Shown: piece after piece, positions 49,761 to 63,049 of the stretch | Layout: each line of letters starts with the position of its first letter | Numbering within the stretch: the stretch's first letter is position 1 | Assembly (NCBI GenBank): GCA_013398175.1 | Contig: VZRZ01002434.1 | Coordinates: 1,804,019-1,868,018, forward strand | Direction: 5' to 3' | From: Climacteris rufus | Taxonomy: Eukaryota; Chordata; Aves; Passeriformes; Climacteridae | Length of the DNA stretch: 64,000 nucleotides | Notes under the pieces: model-generated | Databases searched by the model: none | Told to the model about the DNA's origin: nothing | The model's input: the letters and a program-made list of their open reading frames with translations, nothing else | Made by a program: the position numbers and the translations under genes

Positions 49761-52700
49761 ATGACTCAGAAGGAAAAATGTGTTCTTCAGGAATTTCAAG
49801 AGCAGGAACACTACTTTTTTATTTACTACTTTTGAAAATAGTTTTAAATTTAATGTGTTTACATTGGTTCAAACTCCCACATTTTCACATTAGCTTTTAC
49901 TTAAAAATAATTCAGAACCTATTTTGTTCCAGTGCTCTACTTCAAGTCAGCTGAGCTGCTGAACAACCAGGGGATACAGTCAGAGCTCAGACCCCACTGC
50001 AGGGGAGGCAGCTTCCCATCCTCCCCAGGCCCTGGCCCTGCAAAGGCTGCACTGTCCAAACCAGAGTGTGTGCAAAGCAGCCCCAGGGGAAGCATCACTT
50101 CCTACACTCTTGGAAGGTGCTCACAGGTCACACCCGCAGCCCTGCTCAAACCCAGACAGATGGTCAGTGTCCTCGCTCCCAGCACCTCTGCTCAGAGATG
50201 CAAATGTCTATGCCACAAATAGAGCCTCAGTTCTCCAGGCTTTGCAACCCCTCTCATGCGAGGAGGGGTCAAAAACCTGTTTCCTGGGTGAACATACAAA
50301 GGAAACTGCAAACTGCAGTAGATGCCACATCCCGAGGTACTGTTGCATTGTTGGAATAACTTTTCCCCTCTCCCATCACGAAGATGCCTCACATGGCTCT
50401 GTTTCCAAAACCATCCACATTACTCTTCCTTCTGCCTTATGCCCATAGAAAATAGCAGCTAAGGGAGAGACCCCCCTTCAATACCTTACTGGTTGAAGAA
50501 AACACAAGAAAAAAATTATGGTTATCACTTTTTCTTTTTCTTATCCCTTTCATGTGCAAATCACAGCAGCTGCTGTGGGGGCAATGAGGAGCTTGTTTCA
50601 CAGAGATATCTGTACTTTCCAAAATCCTACTGAATTCCCTCTGTCTCACTCCTTTAACACCAGCAACATTAGAAAAACGCAAGCATGGAAAAATAAATTA
50701 CAAATCCTGGGAATTTTAAGATAGTTCTTGTAATTGTTGCTCTGTTCTGTATTTGCCAAACATTTCTTTTTTATTCTTCTTTCCTTTTTTTTAAGTGCCA
50801 TCTTTTTCCATTGCCAAAGTACAGCCATCATGTAATATAAACCAGATGTATTTCTGCTCCCTACCCAATCTTGCAGAAAACTACCTCCAAGAAAGCACTA
50901 AAAGCAGGAAAACTTGAGAAATTACCCATCCTTCCCAATCTGCTTCTCTGAAGTGTGAAATTCAGCGCTTCATTATGTCCAGTTAATTACAACAGCCACA
51001 AAGCACGTGCATGCTGTTTCCTACTCAGATGAAAAATATTATACATGATGAAGCATAGCACTAAGGAAAAAAGGCATGGTTTCTGCACATTTTCAACTTG
51101 GCCTCCTTGCACATCCTGCCTATTTATAGTATCCAGCTAATGCTTGGATTTATACAACTGAAGTTAACTGCCATATATTCAGAAGACAATTTTGTATCTC
51201 AGGATTACCAGCATATCCCAGCTGGAGCTAAAACTAAAAGCCATGGTGGGCAGAGGCAATTTATCTTCATCAGAAAGGATGAGTCTTGGCAGACAGAGGG
51301 CCCAAAGAGCATAAACCAAAGCAAACACCCAAAAGCTTAACCTTGGCTCCACAGAACTGGCCTCCTTGTAAGAGGAAAACTGATTTTGAAGTGTCTCTGG
51401 TCTCCTCTTTATCTGTCCACTGTTCATTAAGGACTTGCAATTTTTCTCCTAATTTTAATGAGTAAAATCTGTGATTGTGGAGAATTTAAGCAAAAGTCCT
51501 GTTTTTCTTAGAGACCTTTGCACAGGCCTTACAAAAGCTGTCTGTGGATCCTGTGCTTCACAGACCTTGGCTTGAAAGTCACTACTGCAGACTCCACAAA
51601 GCTGAATGCAAATTCTTTTGAGCTCTCAGCTTTGCCAGAAAACAAATCTTGAAGACCCCTGTTTCTGAGACAAACTAAAACAACTTTGCCTTTCTTGTGG
51701 CACGGGGTAAAAGCTTCCAGAGATTTCAGCTTCTCAGATAGTCCAACCCTAATGGTTCAAAGAATCTCAAAGACCCCTGCAGTAATCAGGACTTTTCCTG
51801 ATATTTTCTGATGTCCACGACATCAAATGTTAGAGAAGCACATGCACAGGAGTTGAACCATAATGAAGGCTTTTGCTGATAAAGGAGATTTCCTTAAATG
51901 TGTGTGATTTTTCAGAGGGTTACAACATGCCCAGATGTCTTTCAAGGTAATAAAAATCACTCACAATACAGAGGATGCACTCCCAAATTTCCATGTTTTC
52001 CTCTGCGAGCCATGGAGGTGCTAGGGCTTCTCAGAAGAAATTCCAAAAGATTTTTAGCATGGGCAATACAATTGCTTTTCCTTGGTTTACATTTAAAAAC
52101 GGTACGACTGTTTTGGCTGAAATTTTCTAAAAGACATTTTACAAGGTTTCATGTTGAGAGGTCAAATACAAGTCGGAATTACAAAGAAACAAGGCCAGGG
52201 TGTCACACCAGCAGAGGGTGGGAAGTGCCCTGAAAGCAGTCCTGCCTCCCAGATCCAACTAGCACAGCCAGAAATGTTGTTCCTGCCCAAGATCTCTGAG
52301 AGGAACACAGATTTGGCACCCCACTTCTGCTCTGGTTCTACAGCAGTCGCTGTGTTTACTACAGGTCTTAAAAGTGGTTAAGAGACATCAAATGATGACA
52401 GCTCTTCCCAGCAGCTACCCTGTGCTGGACCTCCATCACAGACCTTTCCAGGCTCCATGCACTTGGCACTGGGAGCTCACTGACAGTAGAGTTCCACTCA
52501 CAGAATTTGTTTCGTGGTCCTTTGCAAATACAGACATCCATCTGGCATTCGAGACACACACAAAAACAGCCAGTGCAGTTTATGCCTGTCCTCTGGAATT
52601 GCTCTATGCTCTCAAGGAAGGCATTTCAGGCACAGGAACTGTTTGGCTTCGTTTTAAGCATTCACCAGCCCAACCTGTGGACAGCACTATCCTGATACAA

Positions 52701-55700
52701 TGCACCCACAGTGCAGTAATCATGCGTATTCACTTATGAGTAAGTGCCCTTGATCTGCTGAGACACCACAGAGAACTTGGCTTTCTTGCAGTAATTCAGA
52801 AAGTAGGGGAATGCTGGCTGTATTTAGTTACAGTCTTTGGGAGTTTGAAACATTTTGTTATTTGGTCATAATTTACTGCAGAGAAAAAGTGCTATAATAG
52901 CACAGAGACTGAAGGGCTTTATTTATTTACAAAATAGATACTAGAGGAAGCACAAGCTACCTTTTAAGCACCACAACATCATACCTCCCAAAATAAAATG
53001 GAAACCATCAGCGTGAGGAGTCAGGTCATGAGAACAACAAACTCATTAAAAAGTACATTTTGTGCTCCGCTGGGACCACCATCAGTTTCTGCTCATAACT
53101 TCAAGAACAAAGCAGGGAAAGAGGCACATGCATTCATCCCCAATTTTAATGTGGAGAGCGCTGGGACTCCTTGGCAAAGTCATTTTATTGCTTTATCCCA
53201 GTTATTATTCAAAATGCATTCAGATTTGCCCACTTTTCTGAAGGTTTCTGAGCTGTGTGGAAAGCTTGGGATACAAATAGAAAGTATTCATGTGTAGTCT
53301 GCCCTTCTTTCCTCACTGCATTGTTTGTTTGTTTGTTTGTCATTGTTGGTGGTGGTTTTGGTTTGGATGGTTTTGTTTTTGTTTTATTTTCTTTTGATGC
53401 AGGTTTCTTTTTCTGTGGTTGATTGTCCCAGTTTTTTAATCATTCTATGAATACAGTCACTAGGTAGTCAGTGATAAGTTTCAGTATACAACCAGATAAA
53501 GGTGACCACGCTTAAAGACAGTTTCTCATGGCCCATCAATCCACCAGGATGCCCCTCTGGACACTGACTTCAGTGGAAGCTATGCACATAACTTCCCACA
53601 CAGTTCTCTGAATACATACCCCCTAGAGTCCACTTTTTAATTGGTTTCCTGGACTGTTCTCCTCACAAATAATTTTTTCCTGCAGTTAACGCTAACTAAT
53701 TTGCTGTGGAAAATGTCTATGATCTAACCCTCTCCATGCCTTTCTTTCCAAATGAGCTAGTGATCCAGCAGAGTGGTTTGCAGTGCATATGCCATGGATA
53801 ATCCTTTTCCAGCAGCTGGATTCTGCTCTCTGAGAGTGCAGGTGAGCATCCTCTGCACATTAATGGGCTCACTGCTATCCTGAAGCCCAGGCTTGGACTT
53901 CAGAGAGCAAGTTTAAGGCCATTCTGCATGTTGCAGACCATGTTCCCTTAAAAAAAAACCTTCAGAAAATTTGAAGACATTTGTTTTCTGCAGAAAAACT
54001 ACAGGAAAGCCCCACATATGCATCAAGGAAAATCCTTCATTAGCACTGATACATTGGAACCGCCTTTCTTGCCATGGCCTTACATGTACTGGCATGTTAG
54101 AGGTAGGAGGGATTTGTGTGGATTAATGTTGTTAGGAATACATTTTACAAGATGTAGATCACTCAAGCAGAAAACTAGGTCCCAAAAAAAGGCAAAAGAA
54201 TCCCACCTTGTAACCTGAGTTTTCCTGTATGCATCAATTTTTTCCATTTTGTCACTGTACTGGAGAAGTGAACACCTACTCTGCTGCAGTTCAAGTTTTC
54301 ACACTGTTAGACACTTTCCCTGTTTTCACAAACTTATTGTCTTCCTCTTTCACCCTCTAGTAGCTGAAAGGACATGGAAACACACAAGCACCGAGTGCAG
54401 CTAAACTATGGTCCAAAAGAGATGAAATCTTTTCCCAGTAAGAAGAAAAGTGGCTGTATAACACTTTGTCACTGCATCTGCCATCAGATCAACCCTGGGT
54501 GTGAAAGGAGAACTGCCCCATGGCTCCTGTCATCCAGGCTGGGGATCACAGGGATGGGGACCCATCAACATGAGAGCCGGGGGCTTTCATAGCCAATTCC
54601 TCAGTCAGGCTTTTAGGCCAGTTTCTTTTTGGAATTCTGAGACAAAACAGGGAAGATTTAGGGGTTTGCTGTACCCACTGAAAATGTCTACACTTTTCAA
54701 TGCCAGCAGGCAAGAAGTGTCTGTAAATAGATTTTCTTTTCCTTTCTACCTTTTGCATCGCTCCAGATCCTGTTCCAATAATAACCGAGAGAGATTTACC
54801 AGGAAAGCACATAGACTTAGTAATTTTTTCATAAGACAAAATGGGCTTATCATGCTTTTGGGGGTAATGATGAGCCTTCTTATTGTGTAGTGATGACATT
54901 CCACTCGTACACATGAAATCACAGGAGATGAAGGACAAGCCTCCTTGTAAGTCACTGAGTGTCCTGAGAAACATGCCTTGCATTGGCAGGCTTGCTGCAC
55001 AGCCTCAAGCAGTTTGAGTCTCATACCCCAATACGAGTCACACATCATTGCTTTTCCATAAATAAGCAACGATTGCACAGCAGGGTTTTCCACATGCATG
55101 AGTGCCCAGTCTTGAAAGCCCTGATCACAGGGAGGTTCCAATGCTTGTCGGATATAGAACCTGCCAGTCTCACACAGCAAAACCACAACAAGGCACAGAC
55201 TCTGCAAAGAAGGGAAGAAGAAGGGAAGAACAGGGGCAGAACCACCACCAGAGGCTGGGAGGATGTGTGGGCTCCTTTCCTCGTACAACTGGGCAGCACA
55301 GGACAGAGTTACTGACAGTCACTTGAAGGATACTCAGTTTCGACTGTTGTTCTGGGAGGAATTGGCATTGGTATAAAAACCTGACAAAAGTTTGGGATTT
55401 TCGAGTGTGAAAGACACAGAGAAGCTGTTCTTTAAAAGGCATTTTCTTAAGCAGCCTAGCTGTTGTGCAATGGATACAGGAAGTTCCTTACAGGACAGAG
55501 TAGATTTGTTTATATCTGAAACACCAGATCATGAAATAAGATACAAAAAATGATATCCACATTAATGAAAAGCAGCTGACATCCACTGATTTTTAATTTT
55601 ATTTTTGCATTGTACTTACTCTTACATCAGGACTCCATAGGGCTAAGCAGATCCAGAGCTCTCAGCTTTGCTCAGTTTCAGAGGCTCATTGTTGGCATAA

Positions 55701-56424
55701 AAATGAAAATTTTAATAAATATATCACAATCACTCTGGCTGTATTTGAGTTACTCAGATAATGATAAGATGACATGGGGTAAATACTTGGAGTTAAGAGC
55801 AGCTCTAGCAACAGATGATCCGTCATTTATATTTAATCAATTTAAGAGACTTTTTATCAGACAAAGATCAACCCACTGGGACCATTAACAGTTACACTTA
55901 TAAAAAAAGCCAGCAGACAGAGACCAACAGAGACAGACGTAACAGTCTTACGGTCAAAAATCACCCGTAAATTTAGAACACGCTCACATGAACATTTTGC
56001 TGTGCGTGTTATTATTTAAACAGCATTGTAGTAAGAGCATATGCATGCATAATGAAAACCATGTCCAAGGAGCTAATGAAAATACTCTGAACAAAAGACC
56101 TCAGAAAAATGTGTGGCTCATCCGAGGTGATTTTAGCACATGAAGAGGAAAGAGAGCACAATGGCAAGCTGCCCAAAAGAGCAGTGTGCGATGTGGTCTG
56201 ATTTGTCAGAGCCTAGGTAGGATTATGTGGAACAATCTGCAGTGGAATATACAATGTGTGTTAGGTACCAGGAAAGGAATGCTGCTCTGGGTGCACTATA
56301 AACACCCCACAGAGCTTTTGTTGATGTTAGCAGGAGCTCTCCTGGGCCCAGCACATGGGCCCTGGGCGCTGTGTTGCCAGCAGCGCTCACTGAGCATTGT
56401 TCACGTTGGGAGCAGGGGGGCCAC
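49761..56424. other. Downstream intergenic DNA, no gene recognised
   Basis: Mostly AT-rich unique DNA. There is a locally GC-richer stretch at 49,960-50,200 and a TTTG-rich stretch near 53,320-53,390. Open frames of 120-180 codons (52,374-52,739 on +; 54,746-55,288 on -) overlap other frames and match nothing I recognise. One CTCF-like motif is listed separately. Confidence 0.55.
52208..52221 (+). promoter_or_regulatory. CTCF-like core motif
   Basis: CCAGCAGAGGGTGG fits the CTCF core pattern CCASYAGRKGGCRS with one mismatch (T in place of C at position 12). It lies about 2.5 kb downstream of the PTHLH poly(A) signal, a plausible place for an insulator. A single motif match is weak evidence. 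Confidence 0.25.
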
Positions 56425-56699
56425 AGTCACAGAATCATTACAGAAACACAGAATCATAGAATCACATAATCACAGAATCAGAGAGTTGCAGAATCACAGA
56501 ACCACAGGGTTACAGAATCACCACAGAACCCCAGAACCACAGAATCACAGAATCACAGAACCAGAGAATCAGCCACAGAATCATGGAATCAAGGACCCAA
56601 AGAATCACAGAACCACAGAATACGAGAATCCCAGAACCAGAGAAACACAGAGCCACAAAACCACAGAAGCACACAACCACAGAATCACAGAACCAGCTG
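56425..56699. repeat. Expanded CR1 tail minisatellite (CAGAATCA-type units)
   Basis: About 275 bases of degenerate units such as CACAGAATCA, CAGAACCACAGAATC and CACAGAACCA run straight into a CR1 3' fragment. CR1 elements end in short direct repeats of ATTCTRTG, whose reverse complement is CAYAGAAT, so this is that tail greatly enlarged. It generates a long open frame rich in Asn, His, Arg, Glu, Pro and Thr (within 56,186-56,830) that is not a gene. Confidence 0.85.
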
Positions 56700-56880
56700 A
56701 GTTGGAAGGGACCCACAAGGATCACCAAGTCCAACTCTTGGCCTTGCACAGCACCATTGCTGAGAATCACACCATGTGCCGAAGAGTCTTGTCCAAATGC
56801 TCCTTAAGTTCTGGCAGGCTGGTGCTGTGACCATCTCACTGGGGAAGCCCATCTCAGGGCAGGTTCTTCATCCAGCTGGA
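56691..56880 (-). mobile_element. CR1 LINE 3' UTR fragment
   Basis: On the + strand 'gagttggaagggacccacaa' followed by 'ggatcaccaagtccaactct', 'gaatcacaccatgtgccgaa', 'ctggcaggctggtgctgtga' and 'aggttcttcatccagctgg' match the reverse complement of the avian CR1 3' UTR in order. It is truncated on the right (its 5' side), as usual for CR1. It is less diverged than the copies at 10,990 and 63,050, so it is younger. Its terminal repeat is the expanded array to the left. Confidence 0.88.
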
Positions 56881-57999
56881 AAAAAATATCAGTAGTTAGC
56901 CCAGAAACCAGAGGCTGATCTCACACTGGATTCTTGGGAGTCATCCCTTATTTCACTAATATTTTCCTTTCTGCCACTGGACAGGGCTATCAAGAATGAG
57001 GAAAGTCACAGCAGATGCAACCCATAAGCTATGTCCTAGCAAAAGTGAACACCACAGCCATTTCCAAGGAGGCAAATTTATGTGTACGTTTCCCCTGATA
57101 CAGCTTTCAACAACAGATGACAAATTCATTTGTGATAATTTTCTTTAACACCCGGATTTCTGGTTTCTGATATTGCTCTGGGGCTTGGGCAGGCAGGGAG
57201 GCTCTAGGGCAGTATTCAATGGCCCTTAGTGATGGGTTCACTGGTATTTTTGCCTGCTTAAGAAATACTCCCAAGGATCCCTTGAAAGTTTGACAGCACT
57301 TGACTTGTTTTCAACACAATTCCTCTTCCAGACTGTGGTGATCTGTCTTTTCTTGAACTACAGAAGTGTCTCAGTCTTAGCCTCTGATGCCCTTTCCTTT
57401 CATTCCCTGTCCCATCAGCCCTGTTGAGAGTACAGATTTATAAGCTGTACATATAAGGTGAGCAGGCTTATAACTTCAGAGCTTCTGGCACAAGGTACAA
57501 AGTAAGAGCAACAAAAACACTGACATATGCAGCTGTTTCTTTAAATAAGGGAAGGCCAAGCAAGGTGACTGCTGCCAGCCAAGACTGAATGTATAAAGAG
57601 AACCACTTCCAGAAAGAGGGCTCACAAAGTTCTTGAAAGTGGGACCACCTCAGAGATGAAGTTAGTCCCTTCCCCTCCCCCAGTCTTCCCTGACCTGCCT
57701 CAGACTTCAGCAAATCAGTTTTTCCAAGCCTCTCACCCCCTCCCTCCCCTTCAGCAGTCTGATTTTTCTATGTGAACATTTTGGCAGATCTCAGAACAGT
57801 TTTATTCATTCATTTAATAGTCACAAATAATGGTTCTGTTTCACCAGCTAATTATTTCACCAGTCTCACAGATGCATGCCTTTCCTGCACGTTCAGTGGG
57901 GAGGAATCCAGTGCCCACACAAGTAACAAGAATAATCTCATTAAAAGACTGATGCGTTTTAATTTCTTCCCCTCAACACGTTTTGCTCTGTGGATGTTT

Positions 58000-58032
<33 letters not shown>

Positions 58033-60743
58033 GGGAAAAATTAGTTTATTTGGAGGGACAGAGGATGAAGGACATAAATGAAGAGAACCACTGGAGGTCA
58101 CTGTGACAGAAAAGGAGAATGAGTCAGATGAAAGCGGGACCTCCAGTGCACCAGCCAGTTTGAGGTGGTGGTGGTGGTGGCAGCAGGGCTGAAAGGGTGA
58201 GAGAACAGATTGTATCTCCAGTCTGACTTTACTGGAATTTGGAGCCATTGGCTGCAGAAGCAAGGTGGGAGATGAGGCTTCTTCCACATCAAAAATTTGA
58301 TTTCTGACCAGGTTTTCCTCCAAAGAATGTCAAACTTTTATCTCCTGTATATGTTTACCATCTTCAGTCTGACTGTGAAGTGTCCTGCCCTGTTCAGGGT
58401 CTCCCAGCTCTGTGCTGTGCTGAATAGGAACTTTTGTAAAACACAAAGCTGCATTATACCTTACATATATAAAACCAATTTGCTTTCAGAAATACTGTTT
58501 TTCCCAGCACTGAGGGAACTTTCACCAAAGACTTTGCCTCTTCCCCAGCTGGCAGAGAGGTTCCAGCACTGTACACAGTGCATGGGACTCATTCCTAAAA
58601 GGAGAATCACACATTGGTTACAGTGCTGTCGGCTCCCCAGCCTATTTCCAAGAACTGCATAGCTTGAAATCCTCATTCGCTTTATTAATGTGTGTGTAGG
58701 AGGCAGGAAAGGAAGCGCTGTGGGGGCAAGGGGGACAAGCAAGAAACATCACACCTTTCAAATGTAGGGGGTCATTTTCTGCTTTTTCCACCCTTCCCCA
58801 GGCCAGCTGTTAAATCCCACATTTCTCCAGCCATGCCTGCTGCCTCTTTGACAGAGGAATGCACAGCAATCATCACTTGCAATGGCTGAAATCACTTGGC
58901 AGGACCCACAGGAGAAGAGGTTTGCAAGTTCATTTGGAATAAGAACCCAAAAACCTATACAAGTTTTTTCTTCCCTCTTCAGAATTCCCCCCTCTTTGGC
59001 CTGTGCCTTCTTTTCCATCCCATAATCTCTCAGAACAGTTTTTGATGTGCCCTTAATCCATCCCCTTGCCCTCCACAAGTTTCTGGTGACTTCTTATTCA
59101 GTTCAGAATGCCTTACAAAAGAAGAAGAGTGAAGTATCTGCTATCAAATAAAAGAACAAAAATTAAGTTGCAAATGTTGCATCTTGTGAGTGATGTCCCT
59201 TCAAGGGCAGCTTTCCTTTCTGCCTTGTTGTTTGTGTAAACCGGCATGTATTTTTGACTAATAACTATGCATACATGCACATGCACGTACGAGTGTGTGT
59301 GGGAGTGAGAGTCAGGGAGCATATAAAGGGTATTTGGGGATTCTTTGGTTTTGGACTCTCACACACAGTTGGGGAAGGCAAGTTATAAACATATAGGTAG
59401 ATCCAAGAATGAATACTTTAATATTTGCAGATTGTGATGGCTGCCAAATGCTAGCATTTCAGGGATGCATATTCACATGCAGCTGGCAACACACATTGGA
59501 AGGTGCCCAGCACTTTGCCAGTCAGGTTCCAGACTCGAAATATCTCAGCAGACCCACATGCGTGTATTAACACAAAGTAGGGAATGTTTCCCCTTATTCT
59601 CCATACTCATTAACTAATAAGCAAGCAAAACAGTTTGCTGAGAATAGGAGGAGAATGGAAATAAGTCCTTTGCTAGAAATCCTGGCCTCTTAGAAGGAGC
59701 CAGCTATCTTTCCAAGGCCTCCAAGCCAACATGTTACCTCCCCAACCTGGAGAAAGGCACCAAAGCTTATTAGGCTCCATAAAAACCAACCCACAGTCAT
59801 CCCCCTTTGGGACACCTCACCTTCAGGATACTTTCTAGGCATTTGTGCTGAAGGGTTCTTTGCAGCTGGGCTTTTCATTTTATTTCAGCTTCTTAAGGCC
59901 ATGTCCCCGCTCCAACATTCCCCAGCTTGTTTACGGCGAGTCTCAGCAGAGAGCCGGGTGCCAGTTTTATTTAATTTGTTTTTCCAGTGGCAGCAACAAT
60001 CTGTGTGGAAAGCATAAACAGAGGGAAGGAATCTGGAATCAGCAAATGGTGTGCACAGCTGCACACCATAATTTCTGCTAGTGAAAGTTTTAATTCCGTT
60101 CATCAGAAGAAGAGCAGAAGAGTTGGAGGCAAAGAAGAGGTGGAGTAGTGGAAGAAATATAGCAAGAGGAAATAGTAAAATCCAAGGCAGCTGGAGAATC
60201 TTGGAGTCATTATAATTAAGGCCCAACAGGTTACAATTTCTCCAAGAGAAGTCAAAGCCAGAAACCAGCCAACAGGTCTTCAGGAAGAGCTGCTCAAAGA
60301 TGTGATTTTAAAATATATTGTAGTAGAAACAGGAAAATCTGTTCATTTCTCTTGCAGATAAGAACATTTCACCAAGACACAAAAAGAGGGGGGAAAATGT
60401 AGTACAAGAAAGAAAACTACATGAATTAAAAAAAAAGGAAGTAAATAAATAAATTTTTTAAAGTTAAGAATTATTACTATTGGAGGTAAAATATCCCAAA
60501 TGACATTTCAAACTCTTTAATAAGAATACAAAAAGTAAATGGCAAAGTTGAAAACCATGGCAAAAAGGAAGTGTAAATATAGAAATGACAAGAAAACTTA
60601 CTCATCTTGTGTACCTGGAAGGCACCACACAGCAGCTATGACTGTTAGAGAAGCAAGTGAACAGAATTGTTAATATCTATAATTTGAAGTAATTAGGAGA
60701 AATAATGGGAAAAGTATAAAACTAACAGTGCTATCTAAACAGA
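56881..60743. other. Intergenic DNA, no gene recognised
   Basis: Unique DNA with a poly(A) run at 58,000-58,020 flowing into GAAAAAAAAGGGG, a short GGT run near 58,165-58,180 and a CA/TG-rich patch near 59,270-59,310. No gene, RNA or mobile element is recognisable. Open frames are short or antisense to each other. Confidence 0.55.
58000..58045. repeat. Poly(A)/purine simple repeat
   Basis: A run of about 20 adenines is followed by GAGAAAAAAAAGGGGAAAAA. It could be an old retroposon tail, but no body is recognisable upstream. Confidence 0.8.
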
Positions 60744-60921
60744 GAGGAAGGAGGCATGGAGGGAGGGAGGCATGGAGGCATGGAGGCATGGAGGCAGGGA
60801 AGCATGGAGGCATGGAGGCAGGGAGGGAGGGAGGGAGGGAGGGAAGGAAGGCAGGAAGGCAGGAAGGCAGGAAGGCAGGAAGGCAGGAAGGCAGGAAGGA
60901 AGGAAGGAAGGAAGGAAGGAA
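60744..60921. repeat. Compound purine minisatellite (GGAGGCAT, GGGA, GGAAGGCA, GGAA)
   Basis: Four related repeats follow each other: GGAGGCAT with GGAGGCAG variants, (GGGA)n, six or so GGAAGGCA units, then (GGAA)n. The gradation suggests successive expansions of neighbouring variants. Open frames on both strands here (Gly/Arg/Glu/Lys-rich on +, Pro/Ser/Leu/Phe-rich on -) are purely repeat-encoded. Confidence 0.92.
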
Positions 60922-63049
60922 TGCTGTTGTCAATAACAGTCAGGAAATACAATTTCAGCCCGTAATTAGAACAAAACTGCAGATGCTCAGAAAAGCCTGT
61001 TCAGCATTTAGGGGCTGGTAGGTGTCAGGAGTAAGAACATGGCTCCTAGTTTTCAGCTCAGTATCTTCTGATGCCAAGTATTCCCCTTCGAAGGGAAAGC
61101 AGTTCTTGCACTTTCTAGACCATCACACCTAAATCATTCCACTCACCCAGACAGATTGTGTCACTGGCCTTGCTGGAAGCCTGCTGTAGCCCATGTTCCT
61201 GCCTCCACAGTCACAGCTATGCTTCTCAGGAGGGAGCACTGACTGGCCCAAGTTCAGAGGCAGGGGATGAGCAGGACTATTGCTGTTGAGACTGAGCTCA
61301 ACAGAGCAATTTAATCCTCCGTGTCCTTGGATGATTCCTCCCTCCTAGAGCAGATCTATTTCACAGGAGCATGTAGGCTTTCATTTGACCACCCATTTAT
61401 TAATTTTTTAATATATGTGTTTGTGTGAGATTAGGGAGGCTTCTACAGTGCCTTGGACTGCATTGGAATGCTCAGTACACCCAACTGCTGTTTCTGGGTA
61501 AGGTCTAGTCCCGTCACTGCTTCCACATGAGGAGTTCAAAACAAATCTGTTAAACCAGCCTGGGGATGGCACAGGTGGAAAGATTAGGAGCTGTGACCAG
61601 CAGCCATGCATCATCCTTTCTTTGGGAGAGACTGTGTTTGGTTTCGGTTCCCCAAGCTGACAGAAGCAGCAGTACTGCTCTTCTCCTGCTGGATCCTGAA
61701 CCAGCATGGATGTCTGGGTGGGCCTCCTCCTCCCCACACTGTTTGCTTTTCTGTGGCTGATAAACCTGCCAAGAGGTTACCATTTCTTTTTTTTTTATTT
61801 ATTAATTAGCAGAACTCACGGAGAAGAAAAGAGAGAAGGCCACAGCTCATAGCTACAACCTTCTGGTACAGCATGTACTGGGAGATTTTCCTCTCTGCCC
61901 TCATCCCCTGCCCAGATAACAGCTGCAACTGGCCTTGTCAGGCTCAGATTAGTGCCCAGAGAATGTTCCTTCATAGCCATTGAGTTCTTAAATGGCTGCA
62001 GAGATCAGCATTTGGGGGTGGCAGCAGTTCAGGGTGAGATGATATCTGGGTGAGATCTCGAAACCTCAGACTGTTGAATTTGTTCATGAACTCACAGATA
62101 TGTTGACAGCCCTCACAGTTTTCTTTTGATCCACCATCACACATGACTGAAGACACACAATTGACCAAAGACTTCACCCTTTTAGTAGTGGCTGACATTC
62201 ATATTAGTGTATTTAAAAGAATGAGTGATAAAATATGTATGTATAAATGCCTGAGTACCAGGCATGTAAAAAGAACTCTTAAAAACTGAAGACATGCAAT
62301 AAACATAAAAAGAAAGACTTTTCAAACAAACAATATATTTTTATTATTATTACCCTGTAGCTTAAAAGAGCTACAGATACAAAACTGTATCTGAGTTTTA
62401 GCAAAGGTTTCAAGGTATTGCAATTAAACTTTACTAGTTTATTTGAAAATTGACTTGAACTTCTACACTGGAAATTGGATGAAAGACCATAAACAAAAAG
62501 GCAATAAGAAGGACTGCATTTTTGCCACAGCTGTCATGTGAGTCATGGATTTTCATGTGCTTTCAAAGTATCCGTGACTTTTGATATTTAGGGATTTTGC
62601 ATGTGGGCTGGTAAACGTGATGGTTAAAGAGCTGAACCAATTTCTCTGAAAACCTTGAGTTCTGCCAAGTTAAACCCTAGACTGCACGGGAGGCTAATAG
62701 GGAGCAGGAGCTCAGCAACAACACTGTGGTTACACAAAGGATCAGAGCAGTGAATTCTCACTGAGAGCTTTAATTCCTCCAGGGATAGAGAGATTTCTCT
62801 TTCCCCACAACATTTGCAGTTAGGTTGAATTTGCAAAGGCCAGCTCTGGCAAAACAATGACTGAAGCTAAATGGCTTCTCACAGCAAAACACAGCAAATT
62901 AATTACTTGGGGGAGGGAGGCGGGGGAGAAAAAGAAAAAAAAAAAGAAAGAAAAGGGGAAAAAAAGATGTGTTATTTATAAAAAAAAAACACTTCTTCAC
63001 CTGCATCTCTGCATCTGTCACAACTGTCTCATGACACTTCCGTAAAATT
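60922..63049. other. Intergenic DNA, no gene recognised
   Basis: Unique DNA with short open frames and a GA-rich stretch at 62,908-62,968. A perfect GLI-type consensus is listed separately. I see no exon, RNA gene or clear mobile element. Confidence 0.55.
61387..61395 (+). promoter_or_regulatory. GLI consensus site GACCACCCA
   Basis: GACCACCCA is the exact 9-base GLI zinc-finger consensus, next to an AT-rich ATTTATTAATTTTTTAA run. PTHLH is a known downstream target of Indian hedgehog signalling in growth-plate cartilage, so a GLI site about 12 kb downstream is of interest. One exact 9-mer in 64 kb is close to chance expectation. Confidence 0.22.

Noticed and set aside
54746..55288. 180-codon minus-strand frame
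   Set aside because: No recognisable domain, overlapping open frames on the other strand, and no promoter or splice context.
56186..56830. 214-codon frame with repeated Asn-His-Arg-Ile-Thr-Glu units
   Set aside because: It is the in-frame reading of the expanded CR1 tail repeat, not a repeat protein gene.
60670..61021. Gly/Arg/Glu/Lys-rich and Pro/Ser/Leu-rich frames
   Set aside because: Encoded by the compound purine minisatellite; no signal beyond the repeat.
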